From: Hesseltinella vesiculosa
Lineage: Eukaryota; Mucoromycota; Mucoromycetes; Mucorales; Cunninghamellaceae
Reading direction: 5' to 3'
DNA length: 64,000 nt
Assembly (NCBI GenBank): GCA_002104935.1
Contig: MCGT01000011.1
Span: 713,387 to 777,386 of the forward strand
A model generated the notes under the pieces. The model searched no databases. It saw only the letters and a list, made by a program, of their open reading frames with translations, and had not been told where the DNA came from. Position numbers and translations under genes: made by a program. Positions within the stretch are counted from its first letter, which is position 1. The number at the start of each line of letters is the position of its first letter. This document shows, piece after piece, positions 35,201-46,596 of the stretch.

Positions 35201-35420
35201 TGAAGGTCGCCCAGCCAGCTTTTGATCCTTTGCGGTTTGGCACTTCCGGTTCTCCAGCTAAAAAAATGATAAATTGGCCATAGGGGGAACGGACGCCCAG
35301 GTGATCTGATCTCCAAATACTGCAAAGACACACCAAATTGTGCATAACAGTACAAAATGATGAGATATGACCTTGGCTTAAATGTCGTCGTCCGATTGAC
35401 TCCCTCGCAAAAATTATGAA
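35190..35420. repeat. Dispersed repeat, copy C
   Basis: Partner of 6800-7060 in the same orientation, with shared blocks such as ctccagctaaaa, gatctgatc and gtacaaa.tgatgagatatgac. It lies between the broken gene at 34917-35200 and the CHID1-like gene. Boundaries are estimated and no terminal repeats are evident. The rest of 34291-35549 is otherwise featureless AT-rich DNA. Confidence 0.45.
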
Positions 35421-35549
35421 CTCACGGGCCCTTATTTGTGGCCGGTGATGAACAGTGTAATACCTTGCCTCTTGCAACTTTTTGCCAACGCCCTATTTTT
35501 TATTGCATAAATTGACATCGCCAAAAGATTGAAGTCGAGAGAGTGGGTA

Positions 35550-37356
35550 TTAAAGCACGTTGTACTACGACAATAATAAAAAAAAAAAATAATGCCAGGT
35601 GCATATTAATAAGATACGCATTCCCCCGAAAAAAAAATGGCAGCTTACAAAGTAATCCAGACCCTGGCCAACCTCCCACAATGCAAGACCCACTTTGGCA
35701 TATAAAAAAAGGTGATGAGTATTTCTGGTCTTATGTGTTTGAGCAGGCTGTTGTACCTTGATAGTCTTCAGCAAGGTGAACGCGATTTTTGATGGACTAG
35801 GCAATTGTACGGGTGAGTAGGTGTGGAAATGTCCTAGCCTTCCATTGTTGTTTTTTTGTTTTTTTTTTTTTTTTTTTTCACGTACTTTTTGCGTAGGGAT
35901 CCAGACAATGCCCTGTTCAAGGCCATCTTCGTCACTGTCGTGGAACCAGGCTTCTTGGTATTCTTTGTCCCAGTGCATAGGAATATTGGATCCGTCGGTG
36001 AAATCATCGTCCAAAGAGTCTCTGGGCATTGACCAAGTCTCCACCACCTGTTTCATGGTCAAGGGCCGGGGTGGCATGGGTGCATCGTATTGCACGCCGT
36101 AAAAGTTCAAGCCAATCATCAACTGATGTCGGTTTTGAGCATTGGTCAGTTGCTCGATATTTTCCACCAGCCAGTCAATCGGTGACGAAGGTCCACCGTC
36201 ACTTAAACGTTAAGAAAAGATCAACACCGGTCAGGGTAAAAAAAAAAAGGGGGAGTCTTACACGTTGTGGCTGGAGTAGTCATAGGTCATAAGACTGAAA
36301 CGGTCCACATACTGGGCCAAATGAGCAAAAGCAGAGGCGTCCATGATGTTGGGTTGGCCTTGGCGTAAGGGTGGGATGACAGCAATCAGTTCCTTGTCCA
36401 GCTCATGTAGCCTGGGCGAGAGAACTTGAAAAAATCCAGACAGGGCTGCTGGGTGAGCGCTTTCTAGAACAATGCCATCGAATCCATAGCGCCTACAGGA
36501 AAATAATAGGGAAGTGTAAGGGGAGGGGGGTTCTTTTCTTTGGTTCACCCCTGTCTTTTTCTATTCTTACGTGACTTGGTCCAAGATGTCTTTAGTTAAA
36601 ACCTCGAATTCCTTCGGAGCGTTGATAAAGTCATTGTAATCCTGCATGCTCCAGCCATGCAGCTGGAAACGTGGTGTGATCTTTCCTACGGTCCCTCGGT
36701 CTGAATCTGTGCCGCGCACCTCGGCCATCCACTATAATGATAGCGATCATATAAAGGGACAGAAATACATTTAGCCTGAGCTTTGACTTGTATGCACTTT
36801 TTTTTTTTTTTTTACCTCGGTGGTCACATCATGCTCGCCTTCAAATTTAAATTTGCCCGCCGATCGGTGCACGTTGTACCACACCGGAGCGACGCTAAAA
36901 TAAAAAATAAATGGGAAGCTCATTGCGTTTTCATAATGTCATGAGACGACGTACTAGTCAAATTTGCCTTTGAATTCCTTGACAATGTCATATCCTTGGT
37001 AATGAAGTAGAAGAAGAAAAAAAAAGCGCTGATTAGAGAACGTCAAAAACTAATCGTGCCTACCTCGATTGTTCCAAGGCGTGACATAGGCCAATGTATC
37101 ACCTCCTCTAAAGAGTTTCACATGGGCTGTATCGTGATCGACAATGCTAGCTTGATCCATGATGAGTTTTGCCTAGAAAGAATCGCGTACATGAGTCGCA
37201 TGAACAGCCATCAAGTTAACACGACAAAAAACAGATGCGTACAGTGGCCTCCTTGTTGGATTCCAAGACAAGCTGAAGAGATGGATGATTGTCATGACAC
37301 TGGGCTTGTCCGATAAGCAAAGTGACAAGCAGCGCGCAGGATGTCCAACCGATCAT
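35550..37356 (-). CDS. CHID1-like GH18-fold secreted protein
   Basis: Ten exons (37356-37243, 37172-37064, 36994-36955, 36894-36816, 36731-36571, 36492-36262, 36201-35886, 35796-35757, 35692-35649, 35564-35550) join to 382 residues (human CHID1 393). A signal peptide (SCALLVTLLIGQAQC) leads into the barrel: LAYVTPWNNRGYD, the beta-4 motif YGFDGIVLES, FSLMTYDYSSHN, GLNFYGVQYD, and WEVGQGLDYFYNVL at the end. In active GH18 chitinases the motif is DxxDxDxE; here, as in CHID1, the middle Asp is absent, so chitinase activity is doubtful and carbohydrate binding is more likely. The last exon has only five codons. Probably secretory or lysosome-like compartment. Confidence 0.92.
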
Positions 37357-38061
37357 GTTTATAGTGAAAGAAAATAACCGCAAAACATTCGTGAGCACAC
37401 AGAATAAGCATGGCGGCTTTTTTCCCGCTTTTTTTTGTCCCACCACGAGGGGCGCGATTTGAATCAGTCAATGCTTCAATGTTAGAATGCTAGTGAAACT
37501 AGTCCTAATTAAAAGGATCACTTCCGTAAAAATAAAAAAAAAAATAAAAAAAAGGATGCCTTGGCAAGGATACCGGGAATCGGACCGAATCCCGCACTTT
37601 TAGTGTCGTCTATTGTCAGCTTCAAAAGATTTGACAACAGCATTTGGTTTGAGAGAAATAGAAAGGGAGGGAGCATGCACGGATGATAAGCATTGAGCAA
37701 AATGGCTGGGGAATGATGCTTTTTTAGAGCCGGGAAAAAAAAAAGGCATTCTCTTGAAGGTGTCACATCAGAACTCCTTTGGTCTGCTTGTCATCCAATC
37801 CCATTCAAAAATTTCTGGTCATTCTCCTTATTTCACAAGTAGAAAATTTTCATATTGCCAGCTGATTTATGATTTGAACAAGGCAGGAGGGGTTTGCTCC
37901 TTCCATTCCCCTTTTTTTATATCTTGCGTAAAAAAAGGCTTTACTTTGCCGTTCTTTTTTATTTGACTAGAAGAATCCGGCTGTCTTTTTTTCTCGTTTT
38001 CTTTTTCTCAATCTCTTTTTTTTTTCCAACATTTCTTACTCGCTTATAATACCTCGACAAA
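37357..38061. promoter_or_regulatory. Divergent promoter region, CHID1-like / ZIP genes
   Basis: 705 bp between opposite start codons. The right side is pyrimidine-rich up to the ATG at 38062. A tRNA-like palindrome at 37572-37602 was examined and rejected. No gene is seen. Confidence 0.5.
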
Positions 38062-39590
38062 ATGGACTTGCTGGACAATTACTTTAATGTCAATTTTATT
38101 CAGGAATCAAATGAGCAAGGATGGTATCTCGTCTTGTTATCATCCTTAGCCTGCGTTCTCGGGGGTAAAGCCGATGAAAAAAAAAAAAAGACCGCCAAAG
38201 ATCATAGAAATAGCCTGACTTTTTTTTTTAGCTTTGGTGGTGTTTGTGGATCATAGCCGGATTGTGGAGCAAAAAATCTTCCTATCGAGCTCCATGTCTC
38301 TTGGAGCAGGCGTGCTTGTGTTTTCGTCTTTGGCCTCGCTGCTCCCAGCAGCCAAAGCCAAACTGGCTCACCAACCACCTTACGTCACCTATTTTTTCTT
38401 CCTCCTCGGTGTGCTGCTAACCATGGTGATGACCAAATTTATACATTGGTGCATGCCCAGCGCCATTCATACCTGCGAGATGGGTTTGCCAACCGCAGCT
38501 CCGTCTTCACCCGCCAACGAGGATCACCGCACAGTCTTGGCCACCCCTCAGTCACCCTGTGCACCCGTGCCCTCTGCCCTTGAATCCAACTCCGACCGAT
38601 TCCTGCCTAACTACCGTTACCAGCTTCACCCACGTCCGCCCTCACCTTGGCCACGCACCAACTCCTCCTCCTCCTCCAATCATCACACGATGGCCCATTC
38701 CTCTGGGGCCCCGACCCAGACTGATGTCACTGCTCAGCAAAGCCACCCCTGGTCCTGTGATAATCCAGACCATCCTCAATCCCACCTTCTTCATCATCAC
38801 CCTTCAACCTATGGGACCACCCCATCTGACCCACATTGCCAACGTCATTCGCCTCGGTCCGCCTCGATTTCCTTCTCCGATCAACTCGATGAGAAACACG
38901 GCTCTGGTTATTTCAAAATCGGCATGCAGACCGCCATTGCCATTTGTGTCCATAAATTCCCAGGTACTTTTTGAAAAAAAGTGGGGAAGTTGTCGATCTC
39001 GGCAGAAATATGATGCCAAACGTCGTGAATCACAATGAGAAGCTCATGACGTTTTTTTTTTTTTTTCCTTTGATCCCGAACAGAGGGATTGATCATGTTT
39101 ATGAGTGGGCGCACATCCATGGATATCGGTGTGAGTGTGGCAGCGTCGATATGTATCCACAACATTATTGAAGGAGCCATGATGGCCATTCCTCTGTATT
39201 ATGCAAGTGGGTCCCGCGGCATGGCTTTTTTAATTGCTGCCGTGCTGGGCGGGGCTTCTCAACCGCTGGGGGCCGTCTTGGGCGCTTATTGTTTCAGCCG
39301 ACCGTTGGACTACGAACGAGAACAATTTTATTTCGGTATCAGTTTTGCTCTTGTTAGCGGTATGATGCTGCTTATAGCCATTCAAGTAAGACTCGAAAAA
39401 AGATAACAAAAATGGAAATTCATGCAGATCCAGCTCTCGTGTTACTTTTTTTTGGCTGTCATTCACCTTGCTTTTTTTGACACAGAGCATGCTCCCCCAA
39501 GCCATCAAAGCTGAACCTCGGTTTGTATCCTCGTTTTTCTTTCTTGGGATCTCTCTTGTGGGACTTGCATCTTTATTGAAAACGATATAA
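38062..39590 (+). CDS. ZIP-family zinc transporter (Zrt3-like)
   Basis: Four exons (38062-38164, 38232-38963, 39084-39385, 39486-39590) join to 413 residues with about eight hydrophobic helices. The metal path is marked by HKFPEG in helix 4 (its Glu codon is split by an intron) and SICIHNIIEGAM in helix 5. Between helices 3 and 4 is a long loop of about 150 residues rich in His, Ser and Pro (HHTMAHSS, HLLHHHP), typical of metal-sensing loops. FMSGRTSMDIGVSVAASI and the overall layout recall Zrt3, which exports zinc from the vacuole. Substrate (zinc versus iron or manganese) is inferred from the family. Confidence 0.9.
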
Positions 39591-40709
39591 GCCTCAAAGC
39601 TCAGTACGTTATTTTTTTTTTTTTTTGCTTTTTCTTTTTGCTCCATGCAAGTTGTCATGATGTTCTCCTTGACACGATGTCGAATAGAAAAAAAAAACAC
39701 CTCCCATTTGGCTTCCCCACACGTGATGGTGCCATCGTGATTATTTTTGAACAATAAAATCAGAGTTGTCACTGCGCATGCTGCGTAATGTTAATTAAGA
39801 GGACTTCTCTTGAAAAAAGGGTGGATGAAGAAAACAATCGACTCTTTTTTTTTTCTTTATTCTTGAAAAGTCGGGAAGCTTAATGGAATAGGATTGTGAC
39901 GATATTGAATTCCCCCCATGAGTCACTGTTTTTCTGTTCTTTTTGGTAGATGCTCTCCTTTTTTTTTTTTTTTGATTCTTTGATTCGGCTTCTTTTTTAA
40001 TTCAAACAATCTCACCGATCGTTTGACGAGGATGGTTTTGAGAGGGGCCCCATGCAAAAAGTGACTGAGAGGGAAATACCTTGTGCTGCTTTATTTTTCG
40101 TGTAGGAACCAAATGGCGTGCTGGGCTAGACAGATGCATGACAGGTGGGACAAAAAAACACCATGCAGCAAATGGCAACATGAAAAAAGGAGACCCGGAA
40201 GAGGAGGGGAACGGATAAAGGCAAATGGATAAATATAGAGTTTTTGAAAATAAACAAGGTTGTAATTTGAATAAGGCAAAGGTACGAGTCTACATTTTGC
40301 ATTAAAAAGCCCTTATTCCATTTTATTCGAGTTGCCTTTTACCCAATTAGGAAAGACAAGACGCTGGCTTCTCTTAAGTTACAACTTGCAGTGCCCAAAA
40401 AAGGGCTCCACGGCTGTGCCCTCCCTCCCCCCCACTTTTTTATCCATTTCATGTTCCAATTTTAAAATGAACTCGGTTTTTTGATTTAGGGGCCAAGGCC
40501 TTTTTCTTTCTCTTCTTTTCCTTCTCTCTCTTTCTTCCTCTCTCTCTTTTATTTTTAATCCTCGACCTTTCATTTTTTTAACCCAGTCTATGATTAGTGG
40601 CCCTATCCTATCTTCTCTTTTTATTTAATTCCATTGTACTTTTTTTTCTTCTTCCCTCAAGCATTCATCTGCCTTCTCGAAACGAAAAAGAAGAACACAG
40701 TTTACAACC
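39591..40709. other. Intergenic with a long pyrimidine-rich leader of the kinase gene
   Basis: The first half is 3' UTR-like AT-rich sequence. From about 40490 to 40709 the plus strand is dominated by C and T, ending at the kinase start. ORFs in it are low complexity. No gene is seen. Confidence 0.5.
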
Positions 40710-43700
40710 ATGGCGTTCATGACTTATCTCGCTCGACGCACCAAGCAATTTTCTACAGAGGTCAAAAAGACCTCTCAGCATTACAGATACAAAAAAGAAA
40801 TTGGTGACTATTGGCTTGGAAAAACCATTGGCCGTGGTGCCTCAGGTAAAAAAAACAGGTTCCACATTTCGTACATGTCAAAATGCCTGAACGTAAAAAA
40901 GGACTGGTGAAAAAAAAAAAAAAAAAAGGAGACCGGCGAGTAAAGAGGGGGATGCTGTAGAAAAAAAAAAAAAAGTCGAGGTCAAGGGGTAGAAAAGGCG
41001 TGAGCGTTTATCATGGGTGGGATGACGATGGCAGGGGATGGAAAGTGTAGAAATCATTGTCAAATGTTGAGAGAGATCACGAAACAATGAAGAAAAAAAA
41101 AAAAAACGAGGGATAAAAAAATATTAGGGCGAGGTACGCAATTGAGAAGGCAATAAAAAATTGGGAAAGCAGGGCCTGAAACTCAAACATCTTCGATCTT
41201 TTTTTTTATTTTAGGGCGTGTGAAGATCGGTTATCATAAGCAAACTGGACATAAAGTGGCAATCAAACTCATCGCTCGAAGTCAATTGAACTCATCACAC
41301 ACATCGTCTCGATCAGCGCAACGCGAATTGGCAATTTTGCAATTACTGTATCACCCACATCTCGTCGACCTGAAACAGGTGCTGCAAGATAGCCTTTATG
41401 TGTATTTTGTCATGGAATACATGGAAGGCGGTGAACTGTTCCAAATCCTAGCCGAAAAAGGCCGGTTCAGAGAAAATGATGCTCGTTGCCTGTTTTATCA
41501 AATGGCTACCGGGCTTGCCTGGTGCCATGACCATCAGATTTGGTAAATGGAAAAAAAATAGATATATTTGTACCTGACTGTTCCTTTCTCTCCCGGAATA
41601 AAATAGCCATCGCGACTTGAAGCCGGAGAACATCCTCTTGGACAAGTCGAAAAAAAGGATCAAGATTGCCGATTTTGGTATGGCGGCCATGAACTCCGCC
41701 CTGAAGACAAGCTGCGGGTAAGATGAAATTTTTTATAAAGGGCAGATGCAAGGGGAGGTTACATTTGAGTGAGCGCAGAAATATAGGGGGGAAAGAAAGA
41801 AAATCGAGGAGAAGTGTAGGGAGGAACGAAATAATAAACAAAAAAAAAAAAAAAAAAAAAAAGGCTGGAGCACATGGTAAAAAAGACACGCTGACCAAAG
41901 CGGATAGGGTCATTGGTTTATGTCATGGGCGTTTACTCACCTCTTTTCTCCAGCTCCCCTCATTATGCAAGTCCAGAAATCGTGATGGGCAAGGCTTATG
42001 ATGGTACAAAAACAGATGTTTGGTCACTGGGCGTGATTCTGTTTGCCTTGCTGTCGGGTCACCTGCCATTTGACGATGAGAGCATGCCGCGTCTCTTGGA
42101 AAAAATCAAACTTGGCCGCTATCGCCCTATACCTTCCTCAGTGTCAGCTGAAGCCAAAGACTTGGTACGCAAAATGCTAGTAGTCGATCCATCCAAACGC
42201 ATCAAGGTAACACAACATTCATGCACCTGATGAAAGAAGCCGCCTCGCGCTATCAACACAAAACAAGTGGCTATGCAACATTTTTATTGATTTTCAAATT
42301 TGCTTTGTACATAGATGAACCAGCTTCTGTGCCATCCGTGGCTCAGCTCCTTTGGATACAAAGCACCCATCAGACCCTTGAATGACCCTACCTTGATCCC
42401 CGCCATGGTCACCGACATCATGGATCTCGACGGCCGCGTCTGGGAAACCCTCCGGGTGCTTTGGCATGACTGGAAGCCCGAACATATTGCCAAAGCTCTC
42501 TACGCTACAGGGTAGGTCAAAGAAAAAAAGGTGGGGGACGCAGTGAATCACGCAGGAGGAGTTGGAAACCAAAGAAAAAAGGAGGCTGCGGGGGGAGAAG
42601 GAAAAGAGGAGAAAAAGGAAATCATCGTCAACAACAGAATGCAGCAACTTGGAGCGATTCTAATTGACAAAAAAAAAACACGATCCATGGAATGATGTAT
42701 ATGTACCTTCTTTTTCTAATTATAGACCCAACCTGCAAAAGCTTACTTGTCAATTGTTGGAACAACGTACACAACGACTGGAAGAAGAAGAATGGAAACA
42801 CAACTACGGAAGTAGGTTTTTTAAGACACCGCTCTTGCTCAGCGTTGCCATGGTGTTTTTTCTCATCCTGATCCGTTTTTTTTTTCTTACTTAGATGGAT
42901 CCACCGTCAGCCTTCCAGTACGCCCAACCTGTACCATGGAAGATGGGGCTACGACAATAAAAAATAGAAGCATGCATGCCCGGCACGCCAGCGATGAAGT
43001 TGATTCCAAATGCAGCAGCATCGCCACGCCTTATGATTCCTCCATCTCCACAGTCTCTTGCACGCGCACGCTCGACATGCCTACTACTCCCAAAACACCC
43101 ACCTTCCATATGGGCATGAGGATCCCCAGCTGTTCAAGTTTGAAGAAAAAAGCCTGGAAATCGTAAGTCTACGTTGAGCCTTTGCAGAAAAAAAACCAAG
43201 ACATGATAATAATTCCAAAAAAGGCATACAAAAAGGGGGGAGGAAAAAAGGAGGGGGGGGCCTGCAAAGAATTAAAAAACAAAAACGCCTTTTTTAACGC
43301 CTTTTTTTTTTTTTACTCCTAGTCTATCGTCGGAGGCTGAAAATGGCGATCCATGCATGATCTATCCTCGATTGCAGGAAAACACCGTGATCCATGTTCC
43401 CACACCCAAATGCTCGACATCCAGCCCTATTCAAAAGAAACACCAGCATCAATGGGTCTACCAAGAAAATCAACTGACCCTTGCCAAAGAAGAAGATGTC
43501 GCCACAGTCTGCAACGACTCGCACCTGTCGGAAGCCACGACCGTCACGTCTTCATCCGTGTCGACTTCTGCCGCCATCGATACCCGTCCATCCTACTCTG
43601 CCCTACCCTCTCTCTCCACCGTCTTAACCACCATCCATCAACAGGAAACCAACTCCTCCACCAACAGCGATGACCTCCCTTCAAAAGCTACGCAGCAGCT

Positions 43701-44322
43701 CATGGATCAACTCAAGCAGGCTACAGGCTCATCCATGCTCACCTTTCCCTCTGTCGAAATCATCATGGCGTCAGCCCCCCTTGATCATTGGTGGTCCAAG
43801 GCCTGGGATTTTGTCTCCAGCCCCTGGACAAAAAAACAGCCTGCCAAGGTAAGGAGAGAGAGAGAGAGAAAAAAAAACCCTGGAAACGCTGATGCTCACT
43901 CATTTCTTTTTTTTTTTTTTTTCCAGGTGGTTGAATTTGATGGTTATGGTCGCCAAGAATATGAGTTGGCTGGCAAGATCCATCAGATCCTCAAAGATCA
44001 CTATCAAGGCAAGCTGAGTGGTCGTTTGTATCCTAACCATCAAGTTATCTGGCACGGCAGCATGAAGCTGCCCTCCAGCTCCCGCTTCTGGTTCTTATGC
44101 CATATGATCCATGAGAATGGCCGTCATTTCAAAGTCAACATGGTTTGGCTGCAAGGTAAAACCGCTCACAGCTTCAGAAGGCAACGTTCCTGACAGCCGC
44201 TTTGGCTTCGTTTTATCTTAGGTGACCAGAATATTTGGGAACAAGGCACTCTTGCATTGAAAGAGACATTGAATCAATATGAAAAGGATGCCCAGATGGT
44301 GATGAACGCCAACGGCTGGTAA
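40710..44322 (+). CDS. Gin4/Hsl1/NIM1-type serine/threonine kinase
   Basis: Ten exons (40710-40845, 41215-41542, 41607-41717, 41954-42206, 42315-42511, 42726-42811, 42895-43162, 43323-43848, 43927-44155, 44222-44322) join to 744 residues. The kinase domain (about 30-300) is complete: GRGASGRVKIG loop, VAIKLI lysine, [13 protein letters not shown], and [12 protein letters not shown], the activation-loop signature typical of the Nim1/Gin4/Hsl1 group. A UBA-like segment follows ([19 protein letters not shown]), then a Ser/Thr-rich regulatory region and a C-terminal KA1-like domain ([13 protein letters not shown]) expected to bind acidic membranes. These kinases couple septin and bud-neck assembly to Wee1/Cdk1 control. 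Intron 1 is long (369 nt). Confidence 0.93.
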
Positions 44323-44538
44323 TGAATTTTTTTTTGGATACCCTTTCCACTCTCTGTCTCCTTTACTTCCTCTCCATATTTCTTCTTCTTCTTCTTCATT
44401 GATTCCACTTTACTATAATGCGCATGGTAAATAATTTGTATCAACAAGCCTGAAAATTAAAATTAAAAAAATGCCAAAGGGCAAGGCTCTCATATAGTTG
44501 AACGTTGCCTTTCGTTTTTTTTTTTTTTTTTTTTTTTC

Positions 44539-46391
44539 CTAAGAAATTAGGCTGTGTGAAGTGAGCAAGGCTACTAAAACGGAGGCGATGGTCAGCCAAA
44601 GAGGGGGGGAGGACAACAACGAATGTGCAGCGTCTGTCTGGGGACCAAACCCTCGTGCCGCCTGAGGGGAATGGTCGCCAAGGATGGACCAGGGCTTCAA
44701 CAGGCGTGTGATGTTGTACTTTTGTGCGTGACGGACACCGACATTGTCGTTCACCTCGACGTACCAGGGATCACCATAATGAATAAATGCATCTTCTAAC
44801 ACGTGTGTCAAGTACTTGGATCCATTGAAGCCACCTACGTTTCTAAACGGCCACGAGTCTTCCTTCATGGCAAAAGGAAGAAGATAATCCAAAGCAATTC
44901 GCATAGCCGGCTTGGTCTCGTTCGTTCGGGTATAATGACACAAGTCCATACCTGGGTCTCCGGACGTCAGTTTTTGACTCATATGGCATACGTTGAACAG
45001 ACCACGCACGTTGAACACGCTGTAAAACCAGCTAAAAGGACGCGCAGTCTCAAAGGGTTGCTGACCATCGGGCTGGATTTGAATACCCATGCGGTCTTTG
45101 ATGGACGCCACTATTTCCTTGGCCTTATCATTTTCATCCAGGAACAAATGTAATGCCATCCGTTGCATATCATAATAAGTACCTGTATGAGAAAAAAAAA
45201 AGAGAGAGAGATCAAGGCCCTGCCATCTTCCCCCCCCCCACCCCCGAGAATGTGTTACCGTGATTGTTACGCATCACTTGTTCAGATATACCGATCTGGC
45301 TGGTGATGAGCCAGTTGAGGTAGGTGGAGAACCAGTGGCGTAAATTGGCGTTATATTCCGGCTTCCAGAACATGCTGTCTTGCAGGATGACAATACTGTC
45401 CAGCACGTCTGCCATGTGACTGAAATCGATGATGCCTTGGGATCGGCCAGATTTCTTGCCGCGGATCAAAGACGCAAAACACAAGTGTGGGTTCATACGG
45501 GTGGCAGGATCCATAAACCATTGGTGAAGGATCTCAATCCCCTTTTCAGCATACGTGTCATTCCCAAAATAGTAGTAAGCCAGCGACAAGAATTGCATCT
45601 CTTTTGACTAAACCAGAAAAGACGGGTCAGTGGCGGGCCATCGGGTTATTTTCCTCTTTAGGACAGCATACCAAACGATGCCAGAGCCAATAATCAGGGA
45701 TGGTAGTGATTTCTGGGTTCACATGACCATCGTAACGTTCATAAGGAAGATGATCGGCTGTCTTATTGTTGGGCCAGAAGTAACGAGCGAGCGACAGGTA
45801 ATCATGCGTGGATCGGGTGATGGTTTTGTTGTTCTCCACCACTGTAAACACGGTACTGATGTCTGCCGTGTAGCGTGCAGATGCCTTGGAAAGGTACCAG
45901 AGCGCATGCTGTAAGCCATGGTCAAAATCGTAGCGATGATTTTTATTCTCCTCCAGCACGTTGTAGTCCAGCATGACAAAGTGAAATCGGTCTTGGCTGG
46001 TATTGGCGGGCGGGTCTGATGCCTGGGGCAGTTCCCAATCGGGGATGTCATAATCGCCTGTCCGGGGGCCTTTGTAGGGATCGCCAGGAGGCGCAGCCAA
46101 GTCGGTCATGCCGTTCATGTCTTCGTCATCATAGCCGTCAAAGCCATCATCCTCATCATCGTCGCCACCTTCGCCAGCGCCTTCTTCATATTCCATCTGT
46201 TCACTGATGAGCAGGTCGACTAGCATGGATGCCTCTGCATCTTCGTCATCCAGCAGGCCGAAGTCGGTCCATTCTAATTGCTCGTTTAAGGTCTGTTCAA
46301 ATAAATCGATGTCAGCCTCGGCTGCCAATGCTGGCTGCCAACGGTGTGTTGCTGCTGCTAACAAAAGTATCCCAAAATGTCGACAGATCAT
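44539..46391 (-). CDS. Alginate-lyase-family protein, secreted, probable GPI anchor
   Basis: Three exons (46391-45672, 45607-45259, 45182-44539) join to 570 residues. A signal peptide (GILLLAAATHRW) is followed by a very acidic stretch (residues 65-92, many Asp/Glu/Gly). The alginate_lyase-type all-alpha domain spans about 135-520: FDHGLQHALWYLSKA, MNPHLCFASLIRGKKSGRSQGIIDF, MRNNHGTYYD. The extreme C-terminus is hydrophobic (PPLWLTIASVLVALLTSH), fitting a GPI signal or tail anchor. The family cleaves uronic-acid polysaccharides. Start placed at the ATG directly before the signal peptide. In a fungus whose wall may contain polyglucuronate, wall remodelling is a plausible but unproven role. Confidence 0.85.
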
Positions 46392-46596
46392 CAATGGCAC
46401 TTATTTTTTTCTCGGCCACTGTTTCTTCCCGAATGCATCCATTGGAAAGACAAGAAGCAAGAAGAAAAAAAAAAGTTCACCCGTATTCAAAAATTACCCA
46501 GGCGCGATTGATCCGGAAAAAAAAAATTGTAATTGTTCAACCCCCCCTCTCTCTCTCACTCTTTCTTTTCTACATTCCATTGACAACCAAAAAAAG

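Noticed and set aside
37572..37602. tRNA-like palindrome with a B-box-like GGTCCGATTCC on the minus strand
   Set aside because: The T-arm and anticodon arm do not pair properly and there is no acceptor stem or A box. At best a tRNA-derived fragment.
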